Assembly (NCBI GenBank): GCA_900545345.1
Contig: UQYQ01000001.1
Coordinates: 1 to 64,000, forward strand
DNA: 64,000 bases
Source of the DNA: an uncultured Ruminococcus sp.
Lineage (GTDB): Bacteria; Bacillota; Clostridia; Oscillospirales; Ruminococcaceae
Direction of reading: 5' to 3'
Numbering within the stretch: position 1 is the first letter of the stretch; every line of letters begins with the position of its first letter. Shown one piece after another: positions 1 through 8,037 of this stretch. The notes under the pieces were generated by a model that was not told the DNA's origin, did no database searches, and was given only the letters and a program-made list of their open reading frames with translations. A program made the position numbers and the translations under genes.

Positions 1-124
1 CTTGAGTCTCTCTCAAGAATTACAAGGTACTCTTTTCTTGTCTTCTTGTGCTCCATTGTTCAATTTTCAAGATGCTAACCAAATCTACTTCTTCAGTAAA
101 TTTGTTCACCCGTTTTTCGAGTGC
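1..124 (-). other. rRNA operon leader (partial)
   Basis: Read on the minus strand, this is the transcribed region after the promoter at 131-159. It contains CTTGAAAATTGAACA near 58-73, the motif commonly found in Firmicutes rRNA leader and spacer transcripts. No rRNA sequence is reached, so the 16S gene would lie left of the window. The short open frame on the plus strand here has no ribosome binding site and is not called a gene. Confidence 0.6.
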
Positions 125-130
125 TTGACT

Positions 131-159
131 ATTATATCACACCTCTTCCCTTTTGTCAA
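131..159 (-). promoter_or_regulatory. Consensus sigma-A promoter, probably of an rRNA operon
   Basis: Minus strand: TTGACA (154-159), exactly 17 bp, TATAAT (131-136). Both hexamers are perfect. Such strength together with the ATTGAACA-type leader points to an rrn operon; a tRNA operon is the alternative. Bases 160-345 upstream are AT-rich and otherwise empty. Confidence 0.8.
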
Positions 160-359
160 TATCCTTTTTTCGTTTTTTTCGGGGTTTTTGAAGTTTAGTG
201 TATATATTATATATATTCTTGCTTTTTCATGAATTTTATATGCGAATTGCCCAAAAAAATTAGTTAAAAAAACAAAACTTTCATTTTTTGAGTTGATTTG
301 TATATTCTCAAATATATCCGGTTACAATACAGACATAAACAAAATTTCAGGAGGTAATC

Positions 360-863
360 ATGAAAAAGACCATTTCTGCCATTGCAACCTATGTGGCAAT
401 ACTGGCACTCTGTGTAACTATAATATTCGGCATTTCAAAAACCGTTACTACTCAGTTAGATGAAACAGCCATACCTACTGCTCTGGCGGCAGGATCAATA
501 CCCGCCTCAACAGAATCGAATATTTATCTTCTGGCAAGAATTATTTCTGCCGAAGCAAGAGGTGAACCTTATACAGGTCAGGTTGCTGTTGGTGCTGTAA
601 TTTTAAATCGTATAAAACACCCTTCTTTTCCTGATACATTATCAGGCGTAATATATCAGGGCGGTGCTTTCACTGCTATTGTAGACGGACAGTTTAACGA
701 ACCAATAGCCGACTCTGCATATAACGCAGCTCGTGACGCACTAAACGGCTGGGACCCAACAGGCGGAGCTATATACTATTACAACCCTGCAAAAACAAGC
801 AATGCGTTTATGCACGCAAGGCCTATTATAACCACTATAGGCAGCCACAGATTCTGTTCATAA
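360..863 (+). CDS. SleB/CwlJ-type cell wall hydrolase
   Basis: Predicted lytic enzyme acting on peptidoglycan, of the Hydrolase_2 family that includes the spore cortex-lytic enzymes SleB and CwlJ. One N-terminal membrane segment or uncleaved signal (about residues 8-28) is followed by the catalytic domain (about 55-166), with the conserved segment ARIISAEARGEP carrying the presumed catalytic Glu, and GQVAVGAVILNR. At 167 aa it lacks the N-terminal peptidoglycan-binding domain of full-length SleB, so it is a short form. The start is set by AGGAGG just upstream of ATG 360. It is monocistronic, with a terminator at 871-906. Family assignment is firm; a role in germination rather than vegetative wall turnover is inferred. 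Confidence 0.9.
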   Translation: MKKTISAIATYVAILALCVTIIFGISKTVTTQLDETAIPTALAAGSIPASTESNIYLLARIISAEARGEPYTGQVAVGAVILNRIKHPSFPDTLSGVIYQGGAFTAIVDGQFNEPIADSAYNAARDALNGWDPTGGAIYYYNPAKTSNAFMHARPIITTIGSHRFCS

Positions 864-870
864 AAATAAA

Positions 871-906
871 ATTCCTCTCCTGAATATTCAAGAGAGGGAT
901 TTTTTA
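871..906. terminator. Bidirectional terminator
   Basis: Stem ATTCCTCTC (871-879) with GAGAGGGAT (892-900), one G-T pair, followed by a T-run. It lies between the convergent sleB-like gene and the FN3 protein gene and has T-rich flanks for both strands. Confidence 0.8.
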
Positions 907-1758
907 TTTAACCATTTTAACAGCTCTCTTTGACCACTTACCGAAATACTTTTTTCCATTAACAGTTTTGTATGCTCTAACCCTTACATAATATTTTTTG
1001 TTTGATTTTAATTTCTTTAAAGTAATTTTATTTTTTTTGGTGTTTTTAAGATTAGCTTTTTTCATATTCTTCTTCAAAGAATACTGTACCTGATATTTTG
1101 TGCCCTTAATTTTCTTCCAGGTTACTTTAAGCTGTTTTTTCTTTGGTGATTGTGCTTTTACTTTTATCACTTGCTCAGGCTTTTTTATCAGTTTTTCAAG
1201 GTTTATATATTTCATCTGCTTTGTGTAATCATGATATTTAATATCATATGTATTGGACATTATATTTCCTTCTTTTATATTGACTACTTGTTTAGTTAAA
1301 TCAACACCCTTGACATCTGTTTTCTTCAGTTCAATAACATCTATAGCATATGTAATTGCTGGTGCATAACGAGGTCCTCTGGTAAATGTATAATAAACAT
1401 TTAAAACACTGTCTTTAATCTCAACATCTGTATTTTTATAATTATTTATTGCATTTCCATTCATAATACAATTTATAATTAACAAATTATCATTAAAAAA
1501 GTCCTTGTATTTACCGCTAAATCCGACATATTTATATAAATCATAATTATCAATAATAAAATATAAATTTTTATATTTTCTGTTAGCTAATACTTTGTTT
1601 ACATACGAATATACTCTTGATGGAAATGATTCAAAATTATATGAAATTTTACTCTTATAAATAATCGCCTTTCCCTCAGCAGTTGAAATCATTGTAAGTG
1701 ACATTATAAATATAAGAATCAAAATCACTGCAGAAACTAATTTTCCAACTTTTTTCAT
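904..1758 (-). CDS. Exported protein with C-terminal fibronectin type III-like module
   Basis: 284 aa. The N-terminus (about 1-28) is a signal peptide: KK, a long hydrophobic run, then STAEG. Residues 30-190 are not recognised and carry many Tyr, Asn and Lys. The C-terminal 85 residues form a lysine-rich FN3-like module (KVTWKKIKGTKYQVQYS, then KKYYVRVRAYK and GKWSK). The same kind of module ends the large surface protein at 62383-64000. No sortase motif or catalytic motif is visible; the basic C-terminus could bind wall polymers (inference). The start follows AAGGGGGC with good spacing. Exported or surface-bound, function unknown. Confidence 0.8.
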   Translation of the reverse strand: MKKVGKLVSAVILILIFIMSLTMISTAEGKAIIYKSKISYNFESFPSRVYSYVNKVLANRKYKNLYFIIDNYDLYKYVGFSGKYKDFFNDNLLIINCIMNGNAINNYKNTDVEIKDSVLNVYYTFTRGPRYAPAITYAIDVIELKKTDVKGVDLTKQVVNIKEGNIMSNTYDIKYHDYTKQMKYINLEKLIKKPEQVIKVKAQSPKKKQLKVTWKKIKGTKYQVQYSLKKNMKKANLKNTKKNKITLKKLKSNKKYYVRVRAYKTVNGKKYFGKWSKRAVKMVK

Positions 1759-1781
1759 TTTATTGCCCCCTTATAATTTTT

Positions 1782-1800
1782 ATACAATACGTTATTGTAT
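1782..1800. repeat. Perfect inverted repeat upstream of the FN3 protein gene
   Basis: Arms ATACAATA and TATTGTAT around a 3-bp centre, 24 bp upstream of the start codon at 1758. Its position in the promoter or leader region suggests an operator, but no regulator is known. Confidence 0.5.
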
Positions 1801-1864
1801 ATATATTTCACCATTTCATCTATATTCTGTCAATCAAAACTCGGCAAACAAATCAAAAATAAAA

Positions 1865-1889
1865 TCCCTTTCCAAGAACTGAAAAGGGA
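1865..1889 (-). terminator. Terminator of the 40-aa protein gene
   Basis: Stem TCCCTTT/AAAGGGA (1883-1889 with 1865-1871), followed on the minus strand by TTTTATTTTTG. Confidence 0.75.
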
Positions 1890-1907
1890 CTGTTTCATGC
1901 ATATGTA

Positions 1908-2030
1908 TTATCTGTCAACTGAATAATATTTCTTCAAATTAGGCGAAAAAATCTCAGCTGTAAGCTTAATCGAAAAAAGACCGCCGGCTATGATAGCAAT
2001 TACTAAAAACGCTTTAATTAATCCTTTCAT
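1908..2030 (-). CDS. Small single-pass membrane protein (40 aa)
   Basis: 40 aa starting MKGLIKAFLVIAIIAGG, with one predicted membrane segment (about residues 5-22) and a polar C-terminus ending YYSVDR. The start at 2030 is chosen because AAGAAAGGTGA lies 5-15 bases upstream; an earlier in-frame ATG at 2090 has no such site and falls at the promoter. It has its own promoter (2081-2109) and terminator (1865-1889), which supports a real, separately transcribed gene. Function unknown; no family recognised. Confidence 0.7.
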   Translation of the reverse strand: MKGLIKAFLVIAIIAGGLFSIKLTAEIFSPNLKKYYSVDR

Positions 2031-2080
2031 AAAATCACCTTTCTTATTCGTCTGATTATTATGTGTTTCTTTTATATTAT

Positions 2081-2109
2081 AGTATAACATCTTTTTCTAA
2101 TGGTTTCAA
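2081..2109 (-). promoter_or_regulatory. Promoter of the 40-aa protein gene
   Basis: Minus strand TTGAAA (2104-2109), 17 bp, TATACT (2081-2086), about 50 bp upstream of the start codon. Confidence 0.6.
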
Positions 2110-2264
2110 CAGTATAAAAAATTAAATTTTTTAATGGCAAATCAGCTTTAAGCATTACACAAAAATATACTAAGTTTAAATTAAAGTAAAGCCTGCCGTT
2201 TTGCGAACCATAACATTTATCCACATACCCAAAGGCAGATTAGCTGCAGCGTCACCACTGCCTG
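2110..2264. other. Intergenic region between divergent promoters
   Basis: No open frame with a ribosome binding site. The only structure seen is a CTGCC-GGCAG-CTGCC series (about 2193, 2233 and 2259) that could pair in two alternative ways. It lies upstream of both promoters, so it is probably not transcribed by either. Confidence 0.35.
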
Positions 2265-2292
2265 TTGCAAAATTATAAAATTATGTTATAAT
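2265..2292 (+). promoter_or_regulatory. Promoter of the flippase gene
   Basis: TTGCAA (2265-2270), 16 bp, TATAAT (2287-2292), about 38 bp before the start codon. Confidence 0.65.
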
Positions 2293-2329
2293 TGGAATAA
2301 TAAATCAAAAACAGAAAGGCAAAAATGTT

Positions 2330-3784
2330 ATGTCTGAACAAAAAACTGCCTCAAACAGCTATAAAAAGCTTTTTTCAAATACAATAATATTTGCCATAGG
2401 ACAATTCAGTTCAAAAATTCTTGTGCTTCTGCTGGTTCCTATATACACATATGCGATGTCTGACGCTGAGTTTGGCATAACTGATGTTATAGTTCAAATG
2501 GCAAACTGGCTTGTACCGATTGTATCGCTGACAGTGTCAGAATCTATAACCCGATACGGATTAGATAAAGACTATGATAAAGCAAGCGTATTTACTATAG
2601 GGAATATTGCAAACATATCGGGATTAGTTCTGCTTGGAATATTCCTGCCTTTTGTTGCCTCAACAAGCTTCGTGCATAAATTTATCGACAATTATTCGGT
2701 ATTGCTTTATATTTATGTAGCTACATCAAGCTTAAAGCTTTTATATTCTTATTTTGTAAGAGCTCTTGAAATGGTTAAGCTTTATGCTGTATGCAGTATT
2801 TTTACCACATTCAGCACGCTTATTTTAACAATACTTTTTTTACTTGTATTTAAAATAGGAGTAACAGGTTATCTTTTAGCAATCATAATATCTGACCTTG
2901 CATCTATTATTTTTCTTATATATATGGCAAGGCTGTGGCGGTTTGTTAAGTTTAAAAACTTAGACAAATCTCTCGCTAAACAAATGCTGAAATATTGTAT
3001 TCCTCTTATACCGGCACAGCTGTTATGGCTTATTACAAATTCTTCTGATTCCTTCCTTACAACCTATTATTTAGGAAAAGCAAAGAACGGAATACTTTCA
3101 GCTTCATATAAAATTCCTAATATAGTTTCGACGATATATATGATTTTCGGAATGGCATGGAATATGTCAGCAATAACCGAAAAGGATTCAGATGACCAAG
3201 AACATTTCTACACAAATGTTTTCGATTCAAATCAATCAGTACTTTATGTGGTGTCTGCATTTATTCTCTTGCTCGTTAGCCCAGTCACAAATATCTGGAT
3301 AGGACCTGCATTCAGAGAGTCTGTTAACTACTCCCCTATTCTTATACTTGCAACTGTCTTTACATGTTATGTTACATTTTTCGGAACGATTTATTCAGTC
3401 GCACAAAAGTCTGTACGCTCACTTGTGACAAGCCTTATTGCAGGAATTATAAATGTACTTATCAACATAATTTTACTGCCCCTTATAGGTCTCTATGCGG
3501 CAGCACTTTCTACACTCGCTGCATATTTGGCAGTATTTATAATAAGAGCTGCCGATACCCAGAAATATCAAAAATTCAACTTAGGTATAAAAAAGATTAT
3601 TATTAACTGCACACTACTGGTTCTCATGACCCTTGCAAATTATATCAGCGGTGCGTATATTAAATTCACGGCATTAATAATACTATTTATGATAGTTTTA
3701 TTATTAAATTACAATTGTTTATTTAAGGTTGCAAAAACCGTATTACCTCAAAAGGTTTTAAGGTTTTTACCTTTCATTAAATAA
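2330..3784 (+). CDS. Polysaccharide flippase (Wzx/MATE-type, MOP superfamily)
   Basis: 484 aa, almost entirely hydrophobic, with 12 to 14 predicted membrane helices. The N-terminal pattern (SNTIIFAIGQFSSKILVLLL, then VPIYTYAMSDAEFGITD) is typical of the polysaccharide synthesis/O-antigen transporter branch of the MOP superfamily, which flips lipid-linked sugar repeat units across the membrane. The start is ATG 2330 after AGAAAGG. No glycosyltransferase genes adjoin it, so the substrate cannot be read from context. It is followed after 24 bases by the ssDNA-binding protein gene and shares its terminator at 4094-4127. MurJ (lipid II flippase) is a related possibility but the sequence looks more Wzx-like. 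Confidence 0.85.
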   Translation: MSEQKTASNSYKKLFSNTIIFAIGQFSSKILVLLLVPIYTYAMSDAEFGITDVIVQMANWLVPIVSLTVSESITRYGLDKDYDKASVFTIGNIANISGLVLLGIFLPFVASTSFVHKFIDNYSVLLYIYVATSSLKLLYSYFVRALEMVKLYAVCSIFTTFSTLILTILFLLVFKIGVTGYLLAIIISDLASIIFLIYMARLWRFVKFKNLDKSLAKQMLKYCIPLIPAQLLWLITNSSDSFLTTYYLGKAKNGILSASYKIPNIVSTIYMIFGMAWNMSAITEKDSDDQEHFYTNVFDSNQSVLYVVSAFILLLVSPVTNIWIGPAFRESVNYSPILILATVFTCYVTFFGTIYSVAQKSVRSLVTSLIAGIINVLINIILLPLIGLYAAALSTLAAYLAVFIIRAADTQKYQKFNLGIKKIIINCTLLVLMTLANYISGAYIKFTALIILFMIVLLLNYNCLFKVAKTVLPQKVLRFLPFIK

Positions 3785-3808
3785 TTAATGAAACTGGAGG
3801 AAAGAAAA

Positions 3809-4060
3809 ATGGCAGAACTGAAATTTGAAATCACAAAAGAATTAGGCGTTCTCTCAACAAATGCTAAAGGCTGGACAAAAGAACTTAACATGGTTTCTTG
3901 GAATGAAAGGGAACCGAAGTATGATTTACGAGAGTGGAACCCCGACCACACAAGAATGGGAAAAGGCATTACACTTACCGAAGAAGAAATTGAATCACTT
4001 CGTGCTGTATTAAACGGTGAAGAGCTTGACGATGACATTGATGAAGATATGATTCTTTAA
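3809..4060 (+). CDS. YdbC-like PC4-fold ssDNA-binding protein
   Basis: 83 aa. The segment GVLSTNAKGWTKELNMVSWN, followed by a DLREWNPDH motif and GKGITLTEEE, matches the YdbC family of bacterial PC4-like single-stranded nucleic-acid-binding proteins (short beta-sheet plus C-terminal helix, working as dimers). The tail is strongly acidic (DDDIDEDM). The start at 3809 is chosen because GGAGG (3796-3800) sits 8 bases upstream; an upstream ATG at 3788 has no binding site. Probably cotranscribed with the flippase. The exact cellular role of this family is not settled. Confidence 0.85.
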   Translation: MAELKFEITKELGVLSTNAKGWTKELNMVSWNEREPKYDLREWNPDHTRMGKGITLTEEEIESLRAVLNGEELDDDIDEDMIL

Positions 4061-4093
4061 TCTTCTGGTCCATTAAGAGATAAATAAAACATA

Positions 4094-4127
4094 AAAAGAG
4101 GTATAATATTAATATTATACCTCTTTT
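4094..4127. terminator. Bidirectional terminator, perfect 17-bp palindrome arms
   Basis: Arm AAAAGAGGTATAATATT (4094-4110) and its exact complement (4111-4127), with A and T runs at the ends. It serves the convergent YdbC-like and SPFH genes. Confidence 0.85.
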
Positions 4128-4144
4128 AGTTTTCAACCGAAATA

Positions 4145-5431
4145 TTATTTTTCTATATCGTTTTCATCAAATGCATCTCCGCATTCAGGACAGAATTTAG
4201 GAGGATTCTTAGGATCCTGAGGTTTCCATCCGCATTTATCACAACGATACAGCGGCTCACCTTCCGGTTTTTTAGCACCGCATTCGCTGCAGAATTTACC
4301 TTGATTTACAGCACCGCACTTACACACCCAGCCTTGTTTTTGTTCAGGCTGAGGTTTTCCGCATTCCGTACAAAACTTTCCTTGATTCACTTTACCGCAC
4401 TCACATGTCCAGCCGTTTTGTTCAGGATATTGTTCTGCCTGCTGTTGGTGCATCTGAAACATTTGTGCAGCATTTGCTCCGCCTGCTTGCTGAGCAAATC
4501 CCATGCCCATAAATCCCGTCATCGCACCTGAATCATTTTGTGCAGCAGATTCCATAGCATTAGCCTGAGCAGTACCGAGCCTTGCCCCCATCATGTTAGG
4601 ATTTGTATAAACCCGTGACTCTTGGAATTTGTTAATCTTTTCTGCACTGTCAGCGTCAGGTGTTACCCCCGACATAGCGAACGAAACAATTGAAATTCCT
4701 CTGCGTTCTGCCCACTCAGCAGTAAGCTCACTGTCAAGCTCACTGCAAATATCTTTAGTGAATAAAGGAAGCTGGTCATAGGCCACTTTCTTCAAAGCGA
4801 TACGACCGAGTGCAGGCTGCATTGCTGTCTGAAGTTCAGACTTTAACTGACTGTCTATCCTGTCACGGGTAAAGCTTCCCTCAACATTAGCACAAATATT
4901 TGTATAAAACAAAAGCGGATTGGTGATTTTATATGAGTATTCTCCGTATGCACCGATTTTTATTGTAAAATTAAATTCACTGTCACGGAAAGGAACTTCT
5001 CCTACTCCCCACTTGTTGCCCATTAGTTCTTTTGTATTAATGTAATAAACATACTGAGAATGCGTCTGCTGACCTCCGGCTGTGAAACGCTTACCGATTT
5101 CTTTAAAAGTCTTTCCGAGGTCTTTAAAACCGCCGCCGAGCAATGAAGGCTCTGAATCGGTTTCATATGTATATTGTCCCGGCTCTGCACAATAATCAAC
5201 AACCTTGCCGTTTTCTACAATCATCATAAACTGACCGTCGGCTACATCAATACGAGAACCGTTTGAAATAACATTTTCGCTTGCTTTTTTGTTTGAACTT
5301 TTTCCTGTTACATATTTTTCACCCTTTACTGCAAGCACATTATTTGACATAGCGTCACATTTAATATAATCTACCCACTGGTCTGCAAGCTCACTTCTGA
5401 CTGCACCTGAAATTGCTTTAATAAGTCCCAT
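4145..5431 (-). CDS. SPFH-domain protein with C-terminal zinc ribbons (YdjI-like)
   Basis: 428 aa. The N-terminal two thirds (about 20-290) match the SPFH/band-7 branch often annotated as virion core protein or YdjI. It is followed by an Ala/Gln/Met-rich linker (about 290-340) and three zinc ribbons (CECG..FCTECG, CKCG..FCSECG, CDKCG..FCPECG). The Tim44-domain gene ends 2 bases upstream, and the SPFH start uses GGAG overlapping that gene's end, so the two are translationally coupled. In Bacillus subtilis the YdjG/YdjH/YdjI group works at the membrane with a PspA protein; a similar envelope-stress scaffold is inferred here, though no pspA is present in the window. Confidence 0.8.
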   Translation of the reverse strand: MGLIKAISGAVRSELADQWVDYIKCDAMSNNVLAVKGEKYVTGKSSNKKASENVISNGSRIDVADGQFMMIVENGKVVDYCAEPGQYTYETDSEPSLLGGGFKDLGKTFKEIGKRFTAGGQQTHSQYVYYINTKELMGNKWGVGEVPFRDSEFNFTIKIGAYGEYSYKITNPLLFYTNICANVEGSFTRDRIDSQLKSELQTAMQPALGRIALKKVAYDQLPLFTKDICSELDSELTAEWAERRGISIVSFAMSGVTPDADSAEKINKFQESRVYTNPNMMGARLGTAQANAMESAAQNDSGAMTGFMGMGFAQQAGGANAAQMFQMHQQQAEQYPEQNGWTCECGKVNQGKFCTECGKPQPEQKQGWVCKCGAVNQGKFCSECGAKKPEGEPLYRCDKCGWKPQDPKNPPKFCPECGDAFDENDIEK

Positions 5432-5433
5432 AA

Positions 5434-6390
5434 TTATTTCTCCTTATTTATTTTATCAGAATTATTTAATTCCTCAATTACCACACCACGCTCATCAATA
5501 GATGTATTGCCTCTTACAAGAGATAAATCCGATAATACCCAATCGTGATTTCCCGTTGTGATAATAAAGTCACAGTATTCACATTTTCCTGCACTTGTAA
5601 CCGTAACCGGTGCTCCGCAATGCGGACATGATACCGTACTGTTATTTGACCTTGCAGGATTTGTCTTAACACCTGTCTTACGCATAAATGTAAGCTGATA
5701 ATTCAAATGATGCTCAATATTTCTGTCACCTTTGACAACAGCCCTTGTTTTTTCATCAATAACATAATCATTCATACGGGTCTCCATATAAACAACAAGA
5801 TACTCATACTGTGCGTCACGCTGATATAAGTGCATATAAGCCTGTTTTATATTAATGCGTTCTATTATATTTATGGTGCCGTTATTAATATATTCTTTAA
5901 GCTGCTGTTCATGCTGACGATAAAGCTCTTCCTTCTCAAAAGGCCGTATCTTTGACCAGTCCCGTTCTGTCCATGCGTTTTGCAGGGTGATAAATACTTC
6001 CTTAGTCCAGCCGATAAACTTTTCTTCACTGAAATTCGGGTCAATTTGATGAATAGCATTCAGAATTTCAGGCGTATGATTCTTCGGCACTCCGGCTGCA
6101 GAACTATATGTATTATCATCTTTATTCTTTGAATTCAGTACTATTTTTACAAATGTACCTCCGCCGAAAAACAATATTACTACTATTATAACTACAACAT
6201 CACCAACTCCGAAGTCATCATCAGATGATGAACCCCCGCCGTAATTATAGCTTCCTCCGCTGTATCCGCCTCCGCTGTATCCACCGCCTCCGCCGTAATC
6301 AACATTATTGCCGACATCAGCTATCGAAGGCATACTGAAAGCTAACAAAACGCAGATAAAAAGCAGTATTGCTATCAATTTCTTTTTCAT
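5434..6390 (-). CDS. Membrane protein with Tim44-like domain and zinc ribbon
   Basis: 318 aa. Signal peptide (1-25), Gly/Ser/Tyr-rich segment (about 30-58, GGGYSGG repeats), one membrane helix (about 66-86, VVVIIVVILFFGGG), a Tim44-like domain (about 105-225, ending in the YLVVYMETRMNDYVID region), then a zinc ribbon (CPHC..CEYC, about 250-270) and the conserved tail region NHDWVLSDL. Tim44-like domains associate with membranes in the mitochondrial family; the bacterial role is less defined. Coupled with the downstream SPFH protein, so both probably form one membrane complex. Start follows ACGGAGC. Confidence 0.75.
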   Translation of the reverse strand: MKKKLIAILLFICVLLAFSMPSIADVGNNVDYGGGGGYSGGGYSGGSYNYGGGSSSDDDFGVGDVVVIIVVILFFGGGTFVKIVLNSKNKDDNTYSSAAGVPKNHTPEILNAIHQIDPNFSEEKFIGWTKEVFITLQNAWTERDWSKIRPFEKEELYRQHEQQLKEYINNGTINIIERINIKQAYMHLYQRDAQYEYLVVYMETRMNDYVIDEKTRAVVKGDRNIEHHLNYQLTFMRKTGVKTNPARSNNSTVSCPHCGAPVTVTSAGKCEYCDFIITTGNHDWVLSDLSLVRGNTSIDERGVVIEELNNSDKINKEK

Positions 6391-6441
6391 ATAAAATTTT
6401 GCTCCGTTAAGAGCAGCCCTCCTTTTCCGCTATCTTGTTTA

Positions 6442-6470
6442 ATTATATCAGTTATTCTACAGTATGTCCA
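6442..6470 (-). promoter_or_regulatory. Promoter of the Tim44/SPFH operon
   Basis: Minus strand TGGACA (6465-6470), 17 bp, TATAAT (6442-6447). An overlapping alternative, TTGTCA-17-TAGAAT, lies about 12 bp upstream, suggesting tandem starts. Confidence 0.65.
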
Positions 6471-6526
6471 GTTTTTTGACAATCTTCTGCAAGAAATTCA
6501 TAAGGATTATCAGATTTATGTATAAT

Positions 6527-6555
6527 AAAAGGGAACAGCAAAAGCGTTCCCTTTT
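6527..6555 (-). terminator. Terminator of the ROK gene
   Basis: Stem AAAAGGGAAC (6527-6536) with GTTCCCTTTT (6546-6555), perfect over 10 bp. Confidence 0.8.
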
Positions 6556-6597
6556 ATACTATTTATTTAATTAAGAAATAATGCAAAACAAAATATA

Positions 6598-7845
6598 TTA
6601 CTGAACATTTTCAACTGTATCAAAACCGCCTCTTGTGAAGAAAAGTTCTCTTATGGCAATAGCACAGCCTGATAAAAACCCGTGATTTTTATCAATAATA
6701 CTCAAATCAATTTTTGAAGCTACACTTTCGCCGGCAATTTTAGCAACTTCCCTCTTCAAATACTTGAATTCTTCCTCATTTACCCTTAAATTGTGAAGAA
6801 CAATTCTCTGAGGATTTGTAGAATAGTAAAGATTGTTAAGCAAAACTGCTCCCAATTTCAATGCTTTAACTACAATTTCATTAACCAACTGATCTCCGTT
6901 TAAAGCAGCGGCCCTGATTGTTTCATAATTCACTTTATTAAAATCACCGTCTGTAAGTTCAAAAAGTTTTGGTGTTTTTTCTTTTGAATACACATTAGCA
7001 ATCTTTTTCTTGACACCCAAACGGCTTAATTCTTCTTTAACCGAACCGACATTTGAAAGCTCATCTTTTCCGTTTGATGTCGGATCAACAATAATTTTAT
7101 CAACGAAATCTGTCCTGTTATCATAAGAAATAATAGGCTCGTTTAAATTAGTTACTACAAAATGCAAGCTGTCACCATATCTTAAAAATGCAATATTATG
7201 CCTGTTGACATCCTTTGTAGGCTGAAAATCAATATTAGCCATCGCAGTGCCCTTAACAGAATTGTCAAATATTAAAGGTACTTTAAACTTCTCATAAACA
7301 TCAACTGCTAAATGTGTAAAGTTAGGTTCTCCTTTATCTGAAATTTCAACTTCCGCATTTTGATACATACCGGGAAACACTCCGAAGCCTATCCCCAATA
7401 TCTCATCTAAATGTAAGCAGTTGTCTGTTAAAATAGAATTTATAGACTCAGTTATAAAATCCAAAATTTCTTTGTAAGCTATATCCGATTTTATATAAAG
7501 GTTCCTTTTATCCAAAACCGCTCCTGCCAGAGTTGACAATCCAACACTGATAATATCCTTATCAATTAAAACGCCCAAAACGAACTTATAATTCTGGTTA
7601 ATATCGATTAGGATTTTCTTTCTTCCCCGCTGTGCCTTTTCACTGATGTTCTGAAATTCACCTATCTCGTGAATAACACCCTGAGAAATCATTTCATTTG
7701 TGATGATGGTAACTGCTGCTCTTGTCAGCTCAAGCATATTAGCGATATCAATTCTTGATGTAGGACCTTGCTGTTTTAAAATCTTGAGTACTTGCATACG
7801 GTTTTGTCTTTTTAAATCTAATTTGCTTATTCCATGTTGCTGCAT
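6598..7845 (-). CDS. ROK-family transcriptional regulator (NagC/XylR type), degenerate sugar-binding domain
   Basis: 415 aa. An N-terminal winged helix (about 15-75; PTSRIDIANMLELTRAAVTI) is followed by a ROK domain (about 100-400). The family's zinc motif CxCGxxGCxE is absent, and the usual E-N-D-A-N segment reads DNSVKGTAMAN, so sugar phosphorylation and probably standard ligand binding are lost. These proteins usually repress sugar-use genes, but no sugar gene adjoins it; it is flanked by tyrA and the Tim44/SPFH pair. Start follows AAGAGGAGC. DNA-binding regulator is well supported; its signal and targets are unknown. Confidence 0.8.
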   Translation of the reverse strand: MQQHGISKLDLKRQNRMQVLKILKQQGPTSRIDIANMLELTRAAVTIITNEMISQGVIHEIGEFQNISEKAQRGRKKILIDINQNYKFVLGVLIDKDIISVGLSTLAGAVLDKRNLYIKSDIAYKEILDFITESINSILTDNCLHLDEILGIGFGVFPGMYQNAEVEISDKGEPNFTHLAVDVYEKFKVPLIFDNSVKGTAMANIDFQPTKDVNRHNIAFLRYGDSLHFVVTNLNEPIISYDNRTDFVDKIIVDPTSNGKDELSNVGSVKEELSRLGVKKKIANVYSKEKTPKLFELTDGDFNKVNYETIRAAALNGDQLVNEIVVKALKLGAVLLNNLYYSTNPQRIVLHNLRVNEEEFKYLKREVAKIAGESVASKIDLSIIDKNHGFLSGCAIAIRELFFTRGGFDTVENVQ

Positions 7846-8006
7846 AAATTGCTCCTCTTTACAAATAGGTTTTAAAATAACTTGTTTTTTATTTTATATC
7901 ATAATTATTATCAAAATGTTAAATTCTAATTTCCAGATAACAAATTTTTATTTACTAAATATAAATTAACGATTATCATAAAAGTAATTAAATCAAAAAA
8001 ATATAT

Positions 8007-8034
8007 AAAACCCACCGTTTATACGATGGGTTTT
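8007..8034 (-). terminator. Terminator of tyrA
   Basis: Stem AAAACCCA/TGGGTTTT with one inner mismatch, T-rich on the minus side. It is located 4 bp after the tyrA stop. Confidence 0.8.
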
Positions 8035-8037
8035 GTT

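Noticed and set aside
2..232. 76-codon open frame at the left edge
   Set aside because: It is antisense to the rrn promoter and leader, has no ribosome binding site, and its composition follows the AT-rich leader.
300..345. Sporulation sigma (SigG/SigE) promoter for the SleB-like gene
   Set aside because: TGTATA and TTACAATA segments are present, but spacing and -10 do not match either consensus well.
3748..4038. Serine-rich frame antisense to the YdbC-like gene
   Set aside because: It overlaps a well-supported gene and terminates against its operon; no ribosome binding site.
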